Positions 1-5,228 are shown, counted from the first letter of the stretch. The stretch is DNA of 5,228 bases from Anaerolineales bacterium UBA6663 (GCA_002455335.1 DKKP01000337.1:3748-8975); one strand, 5' to 3'. Notes: generated from the sequence alone by a model not told the origin. Program-made: numbers and translations.

Positions 1-330
1 GGCTCGACCAGTCCGGCGATGCACGAGGCACTCGACGCCCTGGCCGGGCATGGCATCTACATCAACGCCCTGCGCGTGCGTGCCTTCCCGTTCCAGAACG
101 AGATCGCCGACTTCGTCGCGTCGCATTCGAAGGTGATCGTTATCGAACAGAACTTCGACGGGCAGCTGATGACGCTGCTGGTCAACGAGGCCGGCGTCAA
201 TCCGGCGAGCCTGATCGCCTTGCGCCACTACGACGGCACGCCGATCACCGCGCGCTTCATAACCCAGGAAATTCGCGATCTGGTTTCGCATCTCAACGTT
301 CGTCCGCTCCGGGAAGGCAGGGTGGCTTGA
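1..330 (+). CDS. korA: 2-oxoacid:ferredoxin oxidoreductase subunit alpha (KorA type), 3' end only
   Basis: This is the C-terminal 109 codons of a gene that begins before the window; the frame is open from base 1 and stops with TGA at 328-330. The alpha subunit holds the transketolase-like domains that, with the beta subunit, bind thiamine diphosphate and oxidise a 2-oxoacid with CoA to acyl-CoA, CO2 and reduced ferredoxin in the cytoplasm. What is visible is the family's last domain: a GST.PA..EALD stretch at the start, RVRAFPF near bases 76-96, and V.VIEQNFDGQL near 133-168, which matches the conserved 'vvEqN..GQl' segment of alpha subunits. The end RHYDG.PI is also typical. korB starts one base after the stop, which supports the pairing. 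The 2-oxoglutarate specificity is inferred from the two-subunit layout; pyruvate or branched-chain 2-oxoacids cannot be excluded. The gamma-like N-terminal domain usual in these fused alpha subunits lies outside the window. Confidence 0.9.
   Translation, partial: GSTSPAMHEALDALAGHGIYINALRVRAFPFQNEIADFVASHSKVIVIEQNFDGQLMTLLVNEAGVNPASLIALRHYDGTPITARFITQEIRDLVSHLNVRPLREGRVA
312..325 (+). promoter_or_regulatory. Ribosome binding site of korB inside the 3' end of korA
   Basis: The purine-rich stretch GGAAGGCAGGGTGG at 312-325 contains AGGG about 9 bases before the ATG at 332. It lies within the last codons of korA, so ribosomes finishing korA (stop 328-330) end on top of the korB start. This is the classical arrangement for translational coupling and equal subunit production. 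Confidence 0.6.
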
Positions 331-331
331 C

Positions 332-1387
332 ATGACATACCTCGCAAAACCCAGACTCCACCATCCGACGCTGGCCAAGAACCGCGTCGGCTATACGCGC
401 CGCGACTACGAGGGAAAAATCTCGACGCTGTGTGCCGGCTGCGGCCACGACTCGATTTCGGCGTCGATCATCCAGGCTTGTTGGGAGCTCGACATCGAGC
501 CGCACCGCGTCGCCAAGCTGTCGGGGATCGGCTGCTCATCGAAGACCCCGGACTACTTCCTCGGCAACTCGCACGGCTTCAACACCGTGCACGGACGGAT
601 GCCATCGGTACTGACCGGTGCCAACCTGGCCAACCGCGAGTTGATCTACCTTGGCGTTTCGGGCGACGGTGACTCGGCGTCGATTGGCCTCGGGCAGTTC
701 GCGCACGTCTTGCGCCGTGGCGTCAACATGACCTACATCGTCGAAAACAACGGCGTCTACGGGCTGACCAAGGGCCAGTTCTCGGCGACCGCCGACGTCG
801 GACAGGAGCTCAAGCACGCCGGGCGCAACGAGCTTCCGCCGCTCGATCTGTGTCTCGAAGCGATCATCGCCGACTGCGGTTTCGTGGCGCGCTCGTTCGC
901 AGGCGACCCGCGGCACGTCACGGCGCTGCTCAAGGCCGCCTTCAACTTCCCTGGCACAGCCGTGCTCGATATCATCAGCCCCTGCGTGACGTTCAACGAT
1001 AAGGACGAGTCGACCAAGAGTTACGCGTGGGGCAAGAACCACGACGAGCGCATCAACGACTTCACCTTCGTCATGCAGCAGGACGAGATCATGGTCGAGT
1101 ACGAAGAGGGCGAGACAAAGACCGTCGAACTGCACGACGGCACGCAGATCATGCTCAAGAAGCTCGACGGCAAGCACGATCCGACCGATCGCTCGGCGGC
1201 CATCACCTTGCTCGACGAGGCGCGCCGCAACCAACAGTTCATCACGGGCCTGATCTATCTCAACCCGGAGCGCGCCAGCCTGGCGGATGCGGCCAACCTG
1301 GTCGACGTCCCGCTGGCCTGGCTGCCGGAGACGCAGACACGCCCGTCGCGCGAGTCGCTCGACAAGATCATGGCCAGCCTGAAGTAA
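332..1387 (+). CDS. korB: 2-oxoacid:ferredoxin oxidoreductase subunit beta (KorB type)
   Basis: The 351-residue beta subunit carries thiamine diphosphate and one [4Fe-4S] cluster and passes electrons from the 2-oxoacid to ferredoxin. The motifs are complete. CAGCGHDSIS (34-43) gives the first two cluster cysteines, C34 and C37; C68 in GIGCSSKTPDYF and C218 in SPCVTFND are the expected third and fourth. HGRM (87-90) is followed by the diphosphate/Mg site GDGDSASIG (111-119) with ENN (138-140) downstream. Residues from about 230 to 351 form the C-terminal extension with HDGTQIMLKKLD and DPTDRSAA, known from longer two-subunit KorB proteins of aerobic bacteria. There is no fused ferredoxin domain, and no ferredoxin gene lies next to it. 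ATG 332 is the only sensible start: it follows the korA stop by one base and gives a normal lead-in to the first cysteine motif. 2-Oxoglutarate is the likeliest substrate, by inference from this architecture; the enzyme class itself is secure. Confidence 0.95.
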   Translation: MTYLAKPRLHHPTLAKNRVGYTRRDYEGKISTLCAGCGHDSISASIIQACWELDIEPHRVAKLSGIGCSSKTPDYFLGNSHGFNTVHGRMPSVLTGANLANRELIYLGVSGDGDSASIGLGQFAHVLRRGVNMTYIVENNGVYGLTKGQFSATADVGQELKHAGRNELPPLDLCLEAIIADCGFVARSFAGDPRHVTALLKAAFNFPGTAVLDIISPCVTFNDKDESTKSYAWGKNHDERINDFTFVMQQDEIMVEYEEGETKTVELHDGTQIMLKKLDGKHDPTDRSAAITLLDEARRNQQFITGLIYLNPERASLADAANLVDVPLAWLPETQTRPSRESLDKIMASLK

Positions 1388-1410
1388 GGTCGGCTTGTGA
1401 GTTCCTGACG

Positions 1411-1440
1411 ACGCGGGCCGGCAGACCGGCCCGCGTTTTT
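1411..1440 (+). terminator. Intrinsic terminator of the kor operon
   Basis: Arms 1411-1421 (ACGCGGGCCGG) and 1426-1436 (CCGGCCCGCGT) are perfectly complementary over 11 bp with a 4-base CAGA loop. A run of five T (1436-1440) follows at once. It begins 24 bases after the korB stop, so it ends the korAB transcript. It is a textbook Rho-independent terminator for the + strand. Confidence 0.9.
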
Positions 1441-1453
1441 CGTGCCGCGAATT

Positions 1454-1467
1454 GAGAGGGGGAGAGG
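1454..1467 (+). promoter_or_regulatory. Ribosome binding site for the 1468 gene
   Basis: The 14-base pure purine run GAGAGGGGGAGAGG directly precedes ATG 1468, and its AGGGGG core sits about 5 bases upstream. This fixes the start of the small membrane protein. Only 27 bases separate the end of the kor terminator from this ATG, which leaves no room for a separate promoter after the terminator. Confidence 0.6.
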
Positions 1468-2037
1468 ATGTCGGTTTTGCGCGAGATCACCGGTTTGTTC
1501 CGTCTTTCGGCCGTCTGGGTCATGCTTGGCCTCGTCGCAGGCTATCTTGCCGGCGTGATCGTCGGCCAGCAGCTTGGCGGGTCGGAGCTCGTTGGATGGC
1601 AGCGGGTGGCGTCGGCCGAGGTGGCCGCGATCGAGGTCGTCAGCGTCACAGACGACTCGGTCGTGTTCGTTCGATCGCGTGACGGCCAACACACGCGGTG
1701 CACGCCAACCGGCGACGGTGGGTCGTTTGACTGCGAGCCTGTCGATTCGTCGGCCGTGCTCCCCACGCCGCCCGAGTCGCCGGCCTGCGCCGACTACGAC
1801 CCCGGCGATCCCGGCGAGACGCCGGGCTACGTCGTCAGCGCCGTTCACCATCGTGTGTGCACCGACGAAACAGCCCAGATGCTCGACGTGATCGCGATCT
1901 CGGACGGCAGCGTGTGGATCTGGCACGCCGGCACCGGGGCGTGGTTCAACTTCACGGCCACCACGGCCGCGCCCCTGATCGGCGCCGCGATCGGCGGGCT
2001 GCTGGCCGTGCTCGGCCTGCGGCTGCGGGCCCGGTGA
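1468..2037 (+). CDS. Uncharacterised protein with two terminal membrane segments and a four-cysteine central domain
   Basis: I do not recognise this 189-residue protein. A short basic N-terminus (R5, R12) leads into a hydrophobic segment at about 13-33 (LSAVWVMLGLVAGYLAGVIV). A second segment lies at about 168-184 (APLIGAAIGGLLAVLGL) and is followed by R185, R187 and R189. Positive charges at both ends suggest that both termini are cytoplasmic and that the roughly 130 residues between them lie outside the membrane. That middle part is acidic, has exactly four cysteines (C78, C89, C107, C131) and a Pro-rich stretch (99-105 and 112-119), so two disulfides are plausible outside the cytoplasm. 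Tryptophans and aromatics cluster just before the second segment (W150, W152, W159, F160, F162). A strong Shine-Dalgarno run supports the start, and a double stop (TGA TGA, 2035-2040) ends it. Codon use is as GC-rich as in its neighbours. No function can be assigned, and a link to korAB is only positional. Confidence 0.8.
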   Translation: MSVLREITGLFRLSAVWVMLGLVAGYLAGVIVGQQLGGSELVGWQRVASAEVAAIEVVSVTDDSVVFVRSRDGQHTRCTPTGDGGSFDCEPVDSSAVLPTPPESPACADYDPGDPGETPGYVVSAVHHRVCTDETAQMLDVIAISDGSVWIWHAGTGAWFNFTATTAAPLIGAAIGGLLAVLGLRLRAR

Positions 2038-2089
2038 TGACCACTGCCGCCTGATCGCCCCCATTCTGGTCTCGATGCGGTGCGATCTG

Positions 2090-2113
2090 CTGGCTGGGCC
2101 TTGAACCAGCCAG
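2090..2113 (+). terminator. Possible weak terminator hairpin in the 2038-2164 gap
   Basis: CTGGCTGG (2090-2097) pairs perfectly with CCAGCCAG (2106-2113) around the 8-base loop GGCCTTGA. There is no T run after it, so it is at best a weak or Rho-assisted terminator for the membrane-protein gene. In the rest of the gap (2038-2164) I see only a possible extended -10-like TGCTAAAAC (2156-2164) with no clear -35 box. It would start transcription near 2171. Confidence 0.3.
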
Positions 2114-2164
2114 TGCCGCGCCGACGATGAGCCTCGCCGGCATCCCGGGAACAGGTGCTAAAAC

Positions 2165-2219
2165 CGGATAGACATGGTCGTTAATCCATCAACAGATGGG
2201 AGGCGACCATGTCTATCCG
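2165..2219 (+). promoter_or_regulatory. 55-nt hairpin enclosing the Shine-Dalgarno and start codon of the CSLREA gene
   Basis: CGGATAGACATGGTCG (2165-2180) and CGACCATGTCTATCCG (2204-2219) are a perfect 16-bp inverted repeat. In RNA the stem can gain two G-U pairs (2181-2182 with 2202-2203). After a small internal loop, an inner stem TCCATC/GATGGG (2185-2190 with 2195-2200) forms around an AACA loop. The Shine-Dalgarno GGGAGG (2198-2203) and the ATG at 2209-2211 both lie inside paired regions, and the right arm codes for the first residues MSIR. If transcribed from upstream, this fold should block ribosome access until it is opened. That regulatory role is inference. The same repeat could instead serve as a DNA operator or be the trace of a small inversion. 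Confidence 0.65.
2198..2203 (+). promoter_or_regulatory. Ribosome binding site of the CSLREA gene
   Basis: GGGAGG lies 5 bases before ATG 2209. It is strong and well spaced and decides the start: an in-frame TAA at 2182-2184 closes the frame upstream and no other ATG, GTG or TTG lies between. It falls within the 2165-2219 hairpin. Confidence 0.75.
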
Positions 2220-4329
2220 ATGGATCTTTCGGGCGGCGATGGCGTTTGGCGTTGTCCTGAGCGGATCTGCCACCGCACAGCCGCCGGCTCCGGCGCGGAC
2301 CGCCACGACGATCACGGTCACGACCACGGCCGATGAGGTCAACAGCGACGGCGATTGCTCGCTCCGCGAGGCGGTGGCCGCCGCGAACTACGACATCGCC
2401 GTCGATGGCTGCCCGGCCGGAAACGGTGGTGACATCATCGACCTTCCCGCCGGCGAGTACGAGGTGGCCGCGCTGACACCGGGCCCGGGCAACGCCGGCA
2501 CTCACCCGCTGCTTCTGATCGGCTCGGTGACCGTGCGTGGGGCCGGTGTCGCGGCCACCCGCATCCAGGGCGACAGCTGGACGGCGCTCTTCACGACCCT
2601 CGCACCCACCTATGCCCTGGTCTGTGACAGCGCCAACGACACAGTCCGGCGCTATCGGCTTGACGGCAGCTTCTACGGCACGACCGTCACGTCCGGCAGC
2701 GGCGGTCTCGATCGGCCGATGGCGGCCGTCGTGGCGGGTGCCGATCTGTACGTCGCCGGCTTCACAAGCGGCATCGATCGCTACGACCTGAGCACCGGCG
2801 CCCATGAGGCTGACCTAGTCGGCACCACGGCCAACAGCAATCTCTTCGCGCCAACCGATTTCGCATTGCGGAGCAACGTCATCTGGGCCACCAGCTACCA
2901 GCCCGGCGCAGACGGCGGCATTTATCGCTTCAACCAGGGCACGGGCGCGTTTCTCAGTCAGCCGATCACCAATGGCAGCGGTGGGCTGAGCATCCCCAAC
3001 AGCGTCCTGCTTGAGCCGGACAATGACGTGCTGGTGGTGGATCCCACGAACGACAACGTCCTGCGCTACAGCAGCGCCGGGGCCTATGAAGCCGTGGCGA
3101 TCGCGTCCGGGCCGGGTGGCCTCGATCAGCCGCGCGGCCTGGCCGCGGACTTCTCGTCGATCCCGAACCGGCTCTACCTGACCAGCGAGAACAACGACAA
3201 GGTCGCCTACTACGCGTGGGACACCGGCGCCGCGGCCTGGGACTATCAGAGCGACGTGGTGACCGCCGGCAGCGGCGGCCTGGAGGCGCCGACCGACGTC
3301 GCGATTGGGCCCGATGGCATGCTCTACGTCATCAGCCAGGGAACGGGCCAGATCCTGCGCTACGACGCGCGCACCGGCAGCCCGCTGGGCGCGCTGGTCA
3401 CGGCCGGCGACGGCCTCGGCACGCCGAGCTGCATCACCTTCGCGCCGATGTCGGTCACCTCGGAAGTCGTCATCAGCGACCTCACGCTGGCCGATTCGCG
3501 CGCGCCGGCCCTGACTGTGGCGGCCAATGCGACAGTCACCGTGGAGCGCGCCCGCGTGGAGGGCGCTTTTGAGACGACGGGCGCCATCTACAACGCAGGC
3601 ACGTTGACCGTGCGACAGACGTTGTTCCGCGACAACCTGGCCAGCGGTGTGCTGAATGTCGGCGGATCGGCCACGGTGATCGGTTCCACGATTATGGGCG
3701 GTCATTCGCAGCAGCCCGACCTGGGTTCCGGCCTGACCAACGATGGTGGCACGTTGTTGGTGATCGACAGCACGCTCAGTGGCAACGTCTCCAACGCCAC
3801 CGGGATCGTGCGCAACATCAACGGCGGCGACACGCTGTTGAGCTTTGCGACGGTCACGGCCAACACGCTCGAGGGCGGGCTTGGCAACAACGGCGTCGTC
3901 AATGTGACGGGAAACGTCTATATCGGCAGTTCGCTGCTGGCCGGCAACACCGGGGCCGCCTCGGGCATCGACTGCGGCGGCACCCTGACCAGCCTGGGCT
4001 TCAACCTGATCGGCAACAACCAGGGCTGCACGTTCGCCCCGTTGCCGACCGATCTGGTGGGGACGCCGCTGGCGCCTATCGATCCACTGCTTGGCCCGCT
4101 CGGCGAACACGGCGGCCCAACCCCCACGCACCTGCTTCAGCCCGGCAGCCCGGCCATCGACAAGGGCAAGACCATCCCGACCGGGTTTCTGTCGTTCCAC
4201 TGTGATGCCGACGATCAACGCGGCGTCGCCCGGCCCTTCGACGGCGACCTCGTGCCCGGCGCCCTTTGCGACATCGGCGCCACCGAATTCGTGATCTTCG
4301 TCTGGATGCCGATGATGGGCAGGGAGTGA
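2209..4329 (+). CDS. Secreted CSLREA / choice-of-anchor Q beta-helix protein with an inserted six-bladed propeller
   Basis: The 706-residue protein is exported: a basic start (MSIRWIFR), a hydrophobic core (9-20) and an ATA/Q signal-peptidase site after residue 23. Residues 34-75 are the CSLREA N-terminal cap (TADEVNSDGDCSLREA, motif at 50-55), followed by a beta strand pattern DLPAGEYEV and VTVRGAGVAATRIQGD. About 134-413 is a run of six NHL-like blades. From about 415 to 600 come short repeats typical of a right-handed parallel beta-helix (NAGTLTV, NVGGSATVIGSTI, NDGGTLLVIDSTLSGN). The end is a choice-of-anchor Q domain: GGPTPTHLLQPGSPAIDKG (635-653), DDQRG (668-672) and CDIGATE (687-693). 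The protein stops 13 residues later with FVIFVWMPMMGRE and has no LPXTG, PEP-CTERM or GlyGly-CTERM signal. Such proteins are known as secreted or surface beta-helix proteins of unknown ligand; a role in carbohydrate or surface binding would be inference. ATG 2239 would remove the basic part of the signal peptide, so 2209 is preferred. Confidence 0.92.
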   Translation: MSIRWIFRAAMAFGVVLSGSATAQPPAPARTATTITVTTTADEVNSDGDCSLREAVAAANYDIAVDGCPAGNGGDIIDLPAGEYEVAALTPGPGNAGTHPLLLIGSVTVRGAGVAATRIQGDSWTALFTTLAPTYALVCDSANDTVRRYRLDGSFYGTTVTSGSGGLDRPMAAVVAGADLYVAGFTSGIDRYDLSTGAHEADLVGTTANSNLFAPTDFALRSNVIWATSYQPGADGGIYRFNQGTGAFLSQPITNGSGGLSIPNSVLLEPDNDVLVVDPTNDNVLRYSSAGAYEAVAIASGPGGLDQPRGLAADFSSIPNRLYLTSENNDKVAYYAWDTGAAAWDYQSDVVTAGSGGLEAPTDVAIGPDGMLYVISQGTGQILRYDARTGSPLGALVTAGDGLGTPSCITFAPMSVTSEVVISDLTLADSRAPALTVAANATVTVERARVEGAFETTGAIYNAGTLTVRQTLFRDNLASGVLNVGGSATVIGSTIMGGHSQQPDLGSGLTNDGGTLLVIDSTLSGNVSNATGIVRNINGGDTLLSFATVTANTLEGGLGNNGVVNVTGNVYIGSSLLAGNTGAASGIDCGGTLTSLGFNLIGNNQGCTFAPLPTDLVGTPLAPIDPLLGPLGEHGGPTPTHLLQPGSPAIDKGKTIPTGFLSFHCDADDQRGVARPFDGDLVPGALCDIGATEFVIFVWMPMMGRE
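2608..3447 (+). repeat. Six ~46-residue beta-propeller blades within the CSLREA protein
   Basis: Residues 134-413 repeat six times. Each unit has an aromatic 'xxRY/F' position (Y149, Y192, F241, Y287, Y335, Y385) and a conserved proline after a Gly-rich turn (P170, P215, P263, P308, P361, P406), 43-53 residues apart. The turns read GSGGLDRP, (N)LFAP, GSGGLSIP, GPGGLDQP, GSGGLEAP and GDGLGTP; only blade 2 has lost the GGL part. The segment SCITFAPM (407-414) looks like the first strand of a blade and would complete blade 1. Repeat identity is at protein level; the DNA copies have diverged. Confidence 0.75.
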
Positions 4330-4450
4330 GGGAGGAGCGAAGGGCGAGGAGCGCGAAGGGCGAGGGGCGAAGAGCAACGAAGGAACCACCTGCCAATGCG
4401 CGGTAGCTTTCGCTCCTCGCGCTCCCACACTCCCCGCTTCTTCTCCTCCC
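4330..4450 (+). repeat. 121-bp purine/pyrimidine element with nested inverted and direct repeats
   Basis: The left half (4330-4383) is almost all purine plus C and contains a 13-bp direct repeat, GCGAAGGGCGAGG, at 4337-4349 and 4353-4365 with a 16-base period and a decayed third copy from 4367. The right half (4407-4450) is pyrimidine-rich. Outer arms GGGAGGAG (4330-4337) and CTCCTCCC (4443-4450) are perfect inverted repeats, as are inner arms GCGAGGAGCG (4344-4353) and CGCTCCTCGC (4411-4420). The purine tract merges with the last codons of the CSLREA gene. It may fold as an imperfect terminator-like hairpin but has no T run. It resembles the small dispersed repeats of high-GC genomes; I could not test for other copies. 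Confidence 0.6.
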
Positions 4451-4453
4451 ATG

Positions 4454-4459
4454 TAGAAT
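4454..4459 (+). promoter_or_regulatory. Candidate -10 box for a leaderless hydantoinase transcript
   Basis: TAGAAT matches the sigma-70 -10 consensus at five of six positions. Its last base is 7 bases before the A of ATG 4466, the usual distance to +1. No Shine-Dalgarno sequence precedes that ATG (the bases between are CCCCGA), which fits a leaderless message. There is no convincing -35 box about 17 bases upstream, so confidence stays low. Confidence 0.4.
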
Positions 4460-4465
4460 CCCCGA

Positions 4466-5228
4466 ATGCGTATCGGTATCGATATCGGGGGCACGTTCAC
4501 GGATCTGGTTATGATCGACGACGCGGCCGGCGCGGTTCTGGTCGGGAAGACCCTGACCACGCCCGTCGACCCCGCCGAGGGGTTCCTTCGGGTTCTGGCA
4601 GATGCCCTGGCGCGAGCCGGGCGCTCGCTCGCGCAGGTGCGCACGATCGTCCATGGCACCACGCTTGTGACCAACGCGCTCATCGAACGCAAAGGGCCGC
4701 GGACCGCGCTACTGGCCACGCGCGGCCATCGCGACCTGATCGAAATCGGGCGCGAGCAGCGGTTCGATTTGTATGACCTGCAATTGCAGCGCCCGACGCC
4801 GTTAGCGCCGCGCTGGCTGCGTTTCGATGTGCCGGAGCGCATCCTGGCCGACGGTGTTGTGCGCGATCCGCTTGACGTAGCCTCTGTCGAGAGCCTCGCG
4901 GTCGAACTGGCCGCAAACGGCGTCAGCGCCGTCGCGATCTGCTTCCTCAACAGCTATCTCAACCCGATCCATGAACAACAGGCGGCTGCGGCGATCCGGT
5001 TGACCGCGCCCGGGCTACGGGTGACGCTGTCGGCCGAGGTCGCGCCCGAGATCCGCGAGTACGAACGCGCCTCGACGGCATTGGCCAACGCTTACGTCCA
5101 GGCGCGTCTCGAGGACTACCTCGAGGCGCTCACGACGCGACTTGCGGCGGGCGGCTTCGCCGGAAGCTTCCTTTTGATGCAATCGGCTGGGGGGCTGGCC
5201 GCCCCGGAGACAGCGGCGCGCTTTCCTT
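4466..5228 (+). CDS. Hydantoinase/oxoprolinase family protein, subunit A (HyuA type), 5' part only
   Basis: The frame is open from ATG 4466 to the window edge (254 codons plus one base). The family uses ATP to open cyclic amides such as hydantoins or 5-oxoproline, or to carboxylate ketones (acetone carboxylase), in the cytoplasm. The start MRIGIDIGGTFTDLVM is the diagnostic N-terminal phosphate-binding motif of the actin-like ATPase fold (DIGGTFTD at 6-13). HGTTLVTNALIERKG (63-77), TRGHRDLIEIGRE, the DVPERI segment, AVAICFLNSYLNP and IREYERASTALANAYV (from 196) follow in the order expected for Hydant_A_N leading into the Hydantoinase_A domain. Full proteins are near 700 residues, so roughly the first third is here and the substrate cannot be told. 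The start is secure because the ATPase motif begins at residue 3, even though no ribosome binding site is visible. A hyuB-like partner would be expected downstream but lies outside the window. Confidence 0.92.
   Translation, partial: MRIGIDIGGTFTDLVMIDDAAGAVLVGKTLTTPVDPAEGFLRVLADALARAGRSLAQVRTIVHGTTLVTNALIERKGPRTALLATRGHRDLIEIGREQRFDLYDLQLQRPTPLAPRWLRFDVPERILADGVVRDPLDVASVESLAVELAANGVSAVAICFLNSYLNPIHEQQAAAAIRLTAPGLRVTLSAEVAPEIREYERASTALANAYVQARLEDYLEALTTRLAAGGFAGSFLLMQSAGGLAAPETAARFP

Noticed and set aside
536..1234. Minus-strand open frame of 232 codons inside korB
   Set aside because: It lies entirely opposite korB, which has all its catalytic motifs. It is a shadow frame of GC-rich sequence.
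1255..2064. Minus-strand open frame of 269 codons across the korB end, the terminator and the membrane-protein gene
   Set aside because: It crosses a strong terminator and has low-complexity Arg/Gly-rich translation. The plus-strand frame has a ribosome site and a sensible membrane topology.
2101..2128. Sigma-70 promoter with TTGAAC (2101-2106) and GACGAT (2123-2128)
   Set aside because: The -10 half matches only three of six consensus positions and the -35 half overlaps the hairpin at 2090-2113; too weak to call.
2159..2176. Minus-strand start in the mirrored arm coding for MSIRF
   Set aside because: The frame stops after five codons and lacks a ribosome site on that strand; it is a by-product of the inverted repeat.
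2174..2260. 28-codon upstream frame starting at the ATG in the left hairpin arm and overlapping the CSLREA start
   Set aside because: It has no Shine-Dalgarno sequence, and its ATG exists only because the arm mirrors the real start. It might matter if the hairpin is regulatory, but there is no support for translation.
4337..4383. CRISPR-like array in the repeated purine tract
   Set aside because: The repeats are 13 bp with 3-base gaps, degenerate by the third copy, and have no spacers. It is a simple tandem repeat, not a CRISPR.
2815..4950. Long minus-strand open frame (711 codons) opposite the CSLREA gene and the hydantoinase start
   Set aside because: Its translation is Arg/Gly/Ala-rich with no domain pattern and spans two genes and the gap between them. 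Both plus-strand proteins show clear family motifs, so this is a GC-rich antisense shadow.

Overview
The window comes from a GC-rich bacterial chromosome. All genes that can be supported lie on the + strand. The 2-oxoacid:ferredoxin oxidoreductase pair, the secreted CSLREA / choice-of-anchor Q protein and the hydantoinase A homologue all occur in aerobic or facultative high-GC bacteria such as Gammaproteobacteria, Acidobacteriota and Chloroflexota. The sequence alone does not settle the phylum.

Layout. Bases 1-330 are the 3' end of the alpha subunit (KorA type) of a thiamine-diphosphate 2-oxoacid:ferredoxin oxidoreductase. The complete beta subunit gene (korB, 332-1387) follows after one base, so the two are almost certainly co-transcribed and translationally coupled. 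A strong intrinsic terminator (1411-1440) closes this unit. Next, at 1468-2037, is an unrecognised 189-residue protein with a membrane segment at each end and a four-cysteine domain between them. Bases 2038-2208 are non-coding and contain a weak hairpin. They end in a 55-nt nested hairpin that buries both the Shine-Dalgarno sequence and the start codon of the next gene.

That gene (2209-4329) encodes a 706-residue secreted protein. It has a signal peptide, a CSLREA cap, a six-bladed NHL-like beta-propeller, a parallel beta-helix region and a C-terminal choice-of-anchor Q domain with a short hydrophobic tail. The propeller appears to be inserted as a closed ring between the cap and the helix. 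A 121-bp purine/pyrimidine element with nested inverted and direct repeats (4330-4450) fills the next gap. From 4466 to the window edge is the 5' third of a hydantoinase/oxoprolinase A gene, which lacks a Shine-Dalgarno sequence and may be leaderless.

How the genes relate. Only the two oxidoreductase subunits form an obvious functional unit: they interconvert a 2-oxoacid (probably 2-oxoglutarate) plus CoA with the acyl-CoA, CO2 and reduced ferredoxin. The other three genes look like independent transcription units. The points most worth a second look are the start-codon-sequestering hairpin at 2165-2219, the propeller inserted in the CSLREA protein with its only two cysteines placed to staple the ring, and the repeat element at 4330-4450 abutting a possibly leaderless hydantoinase gene.
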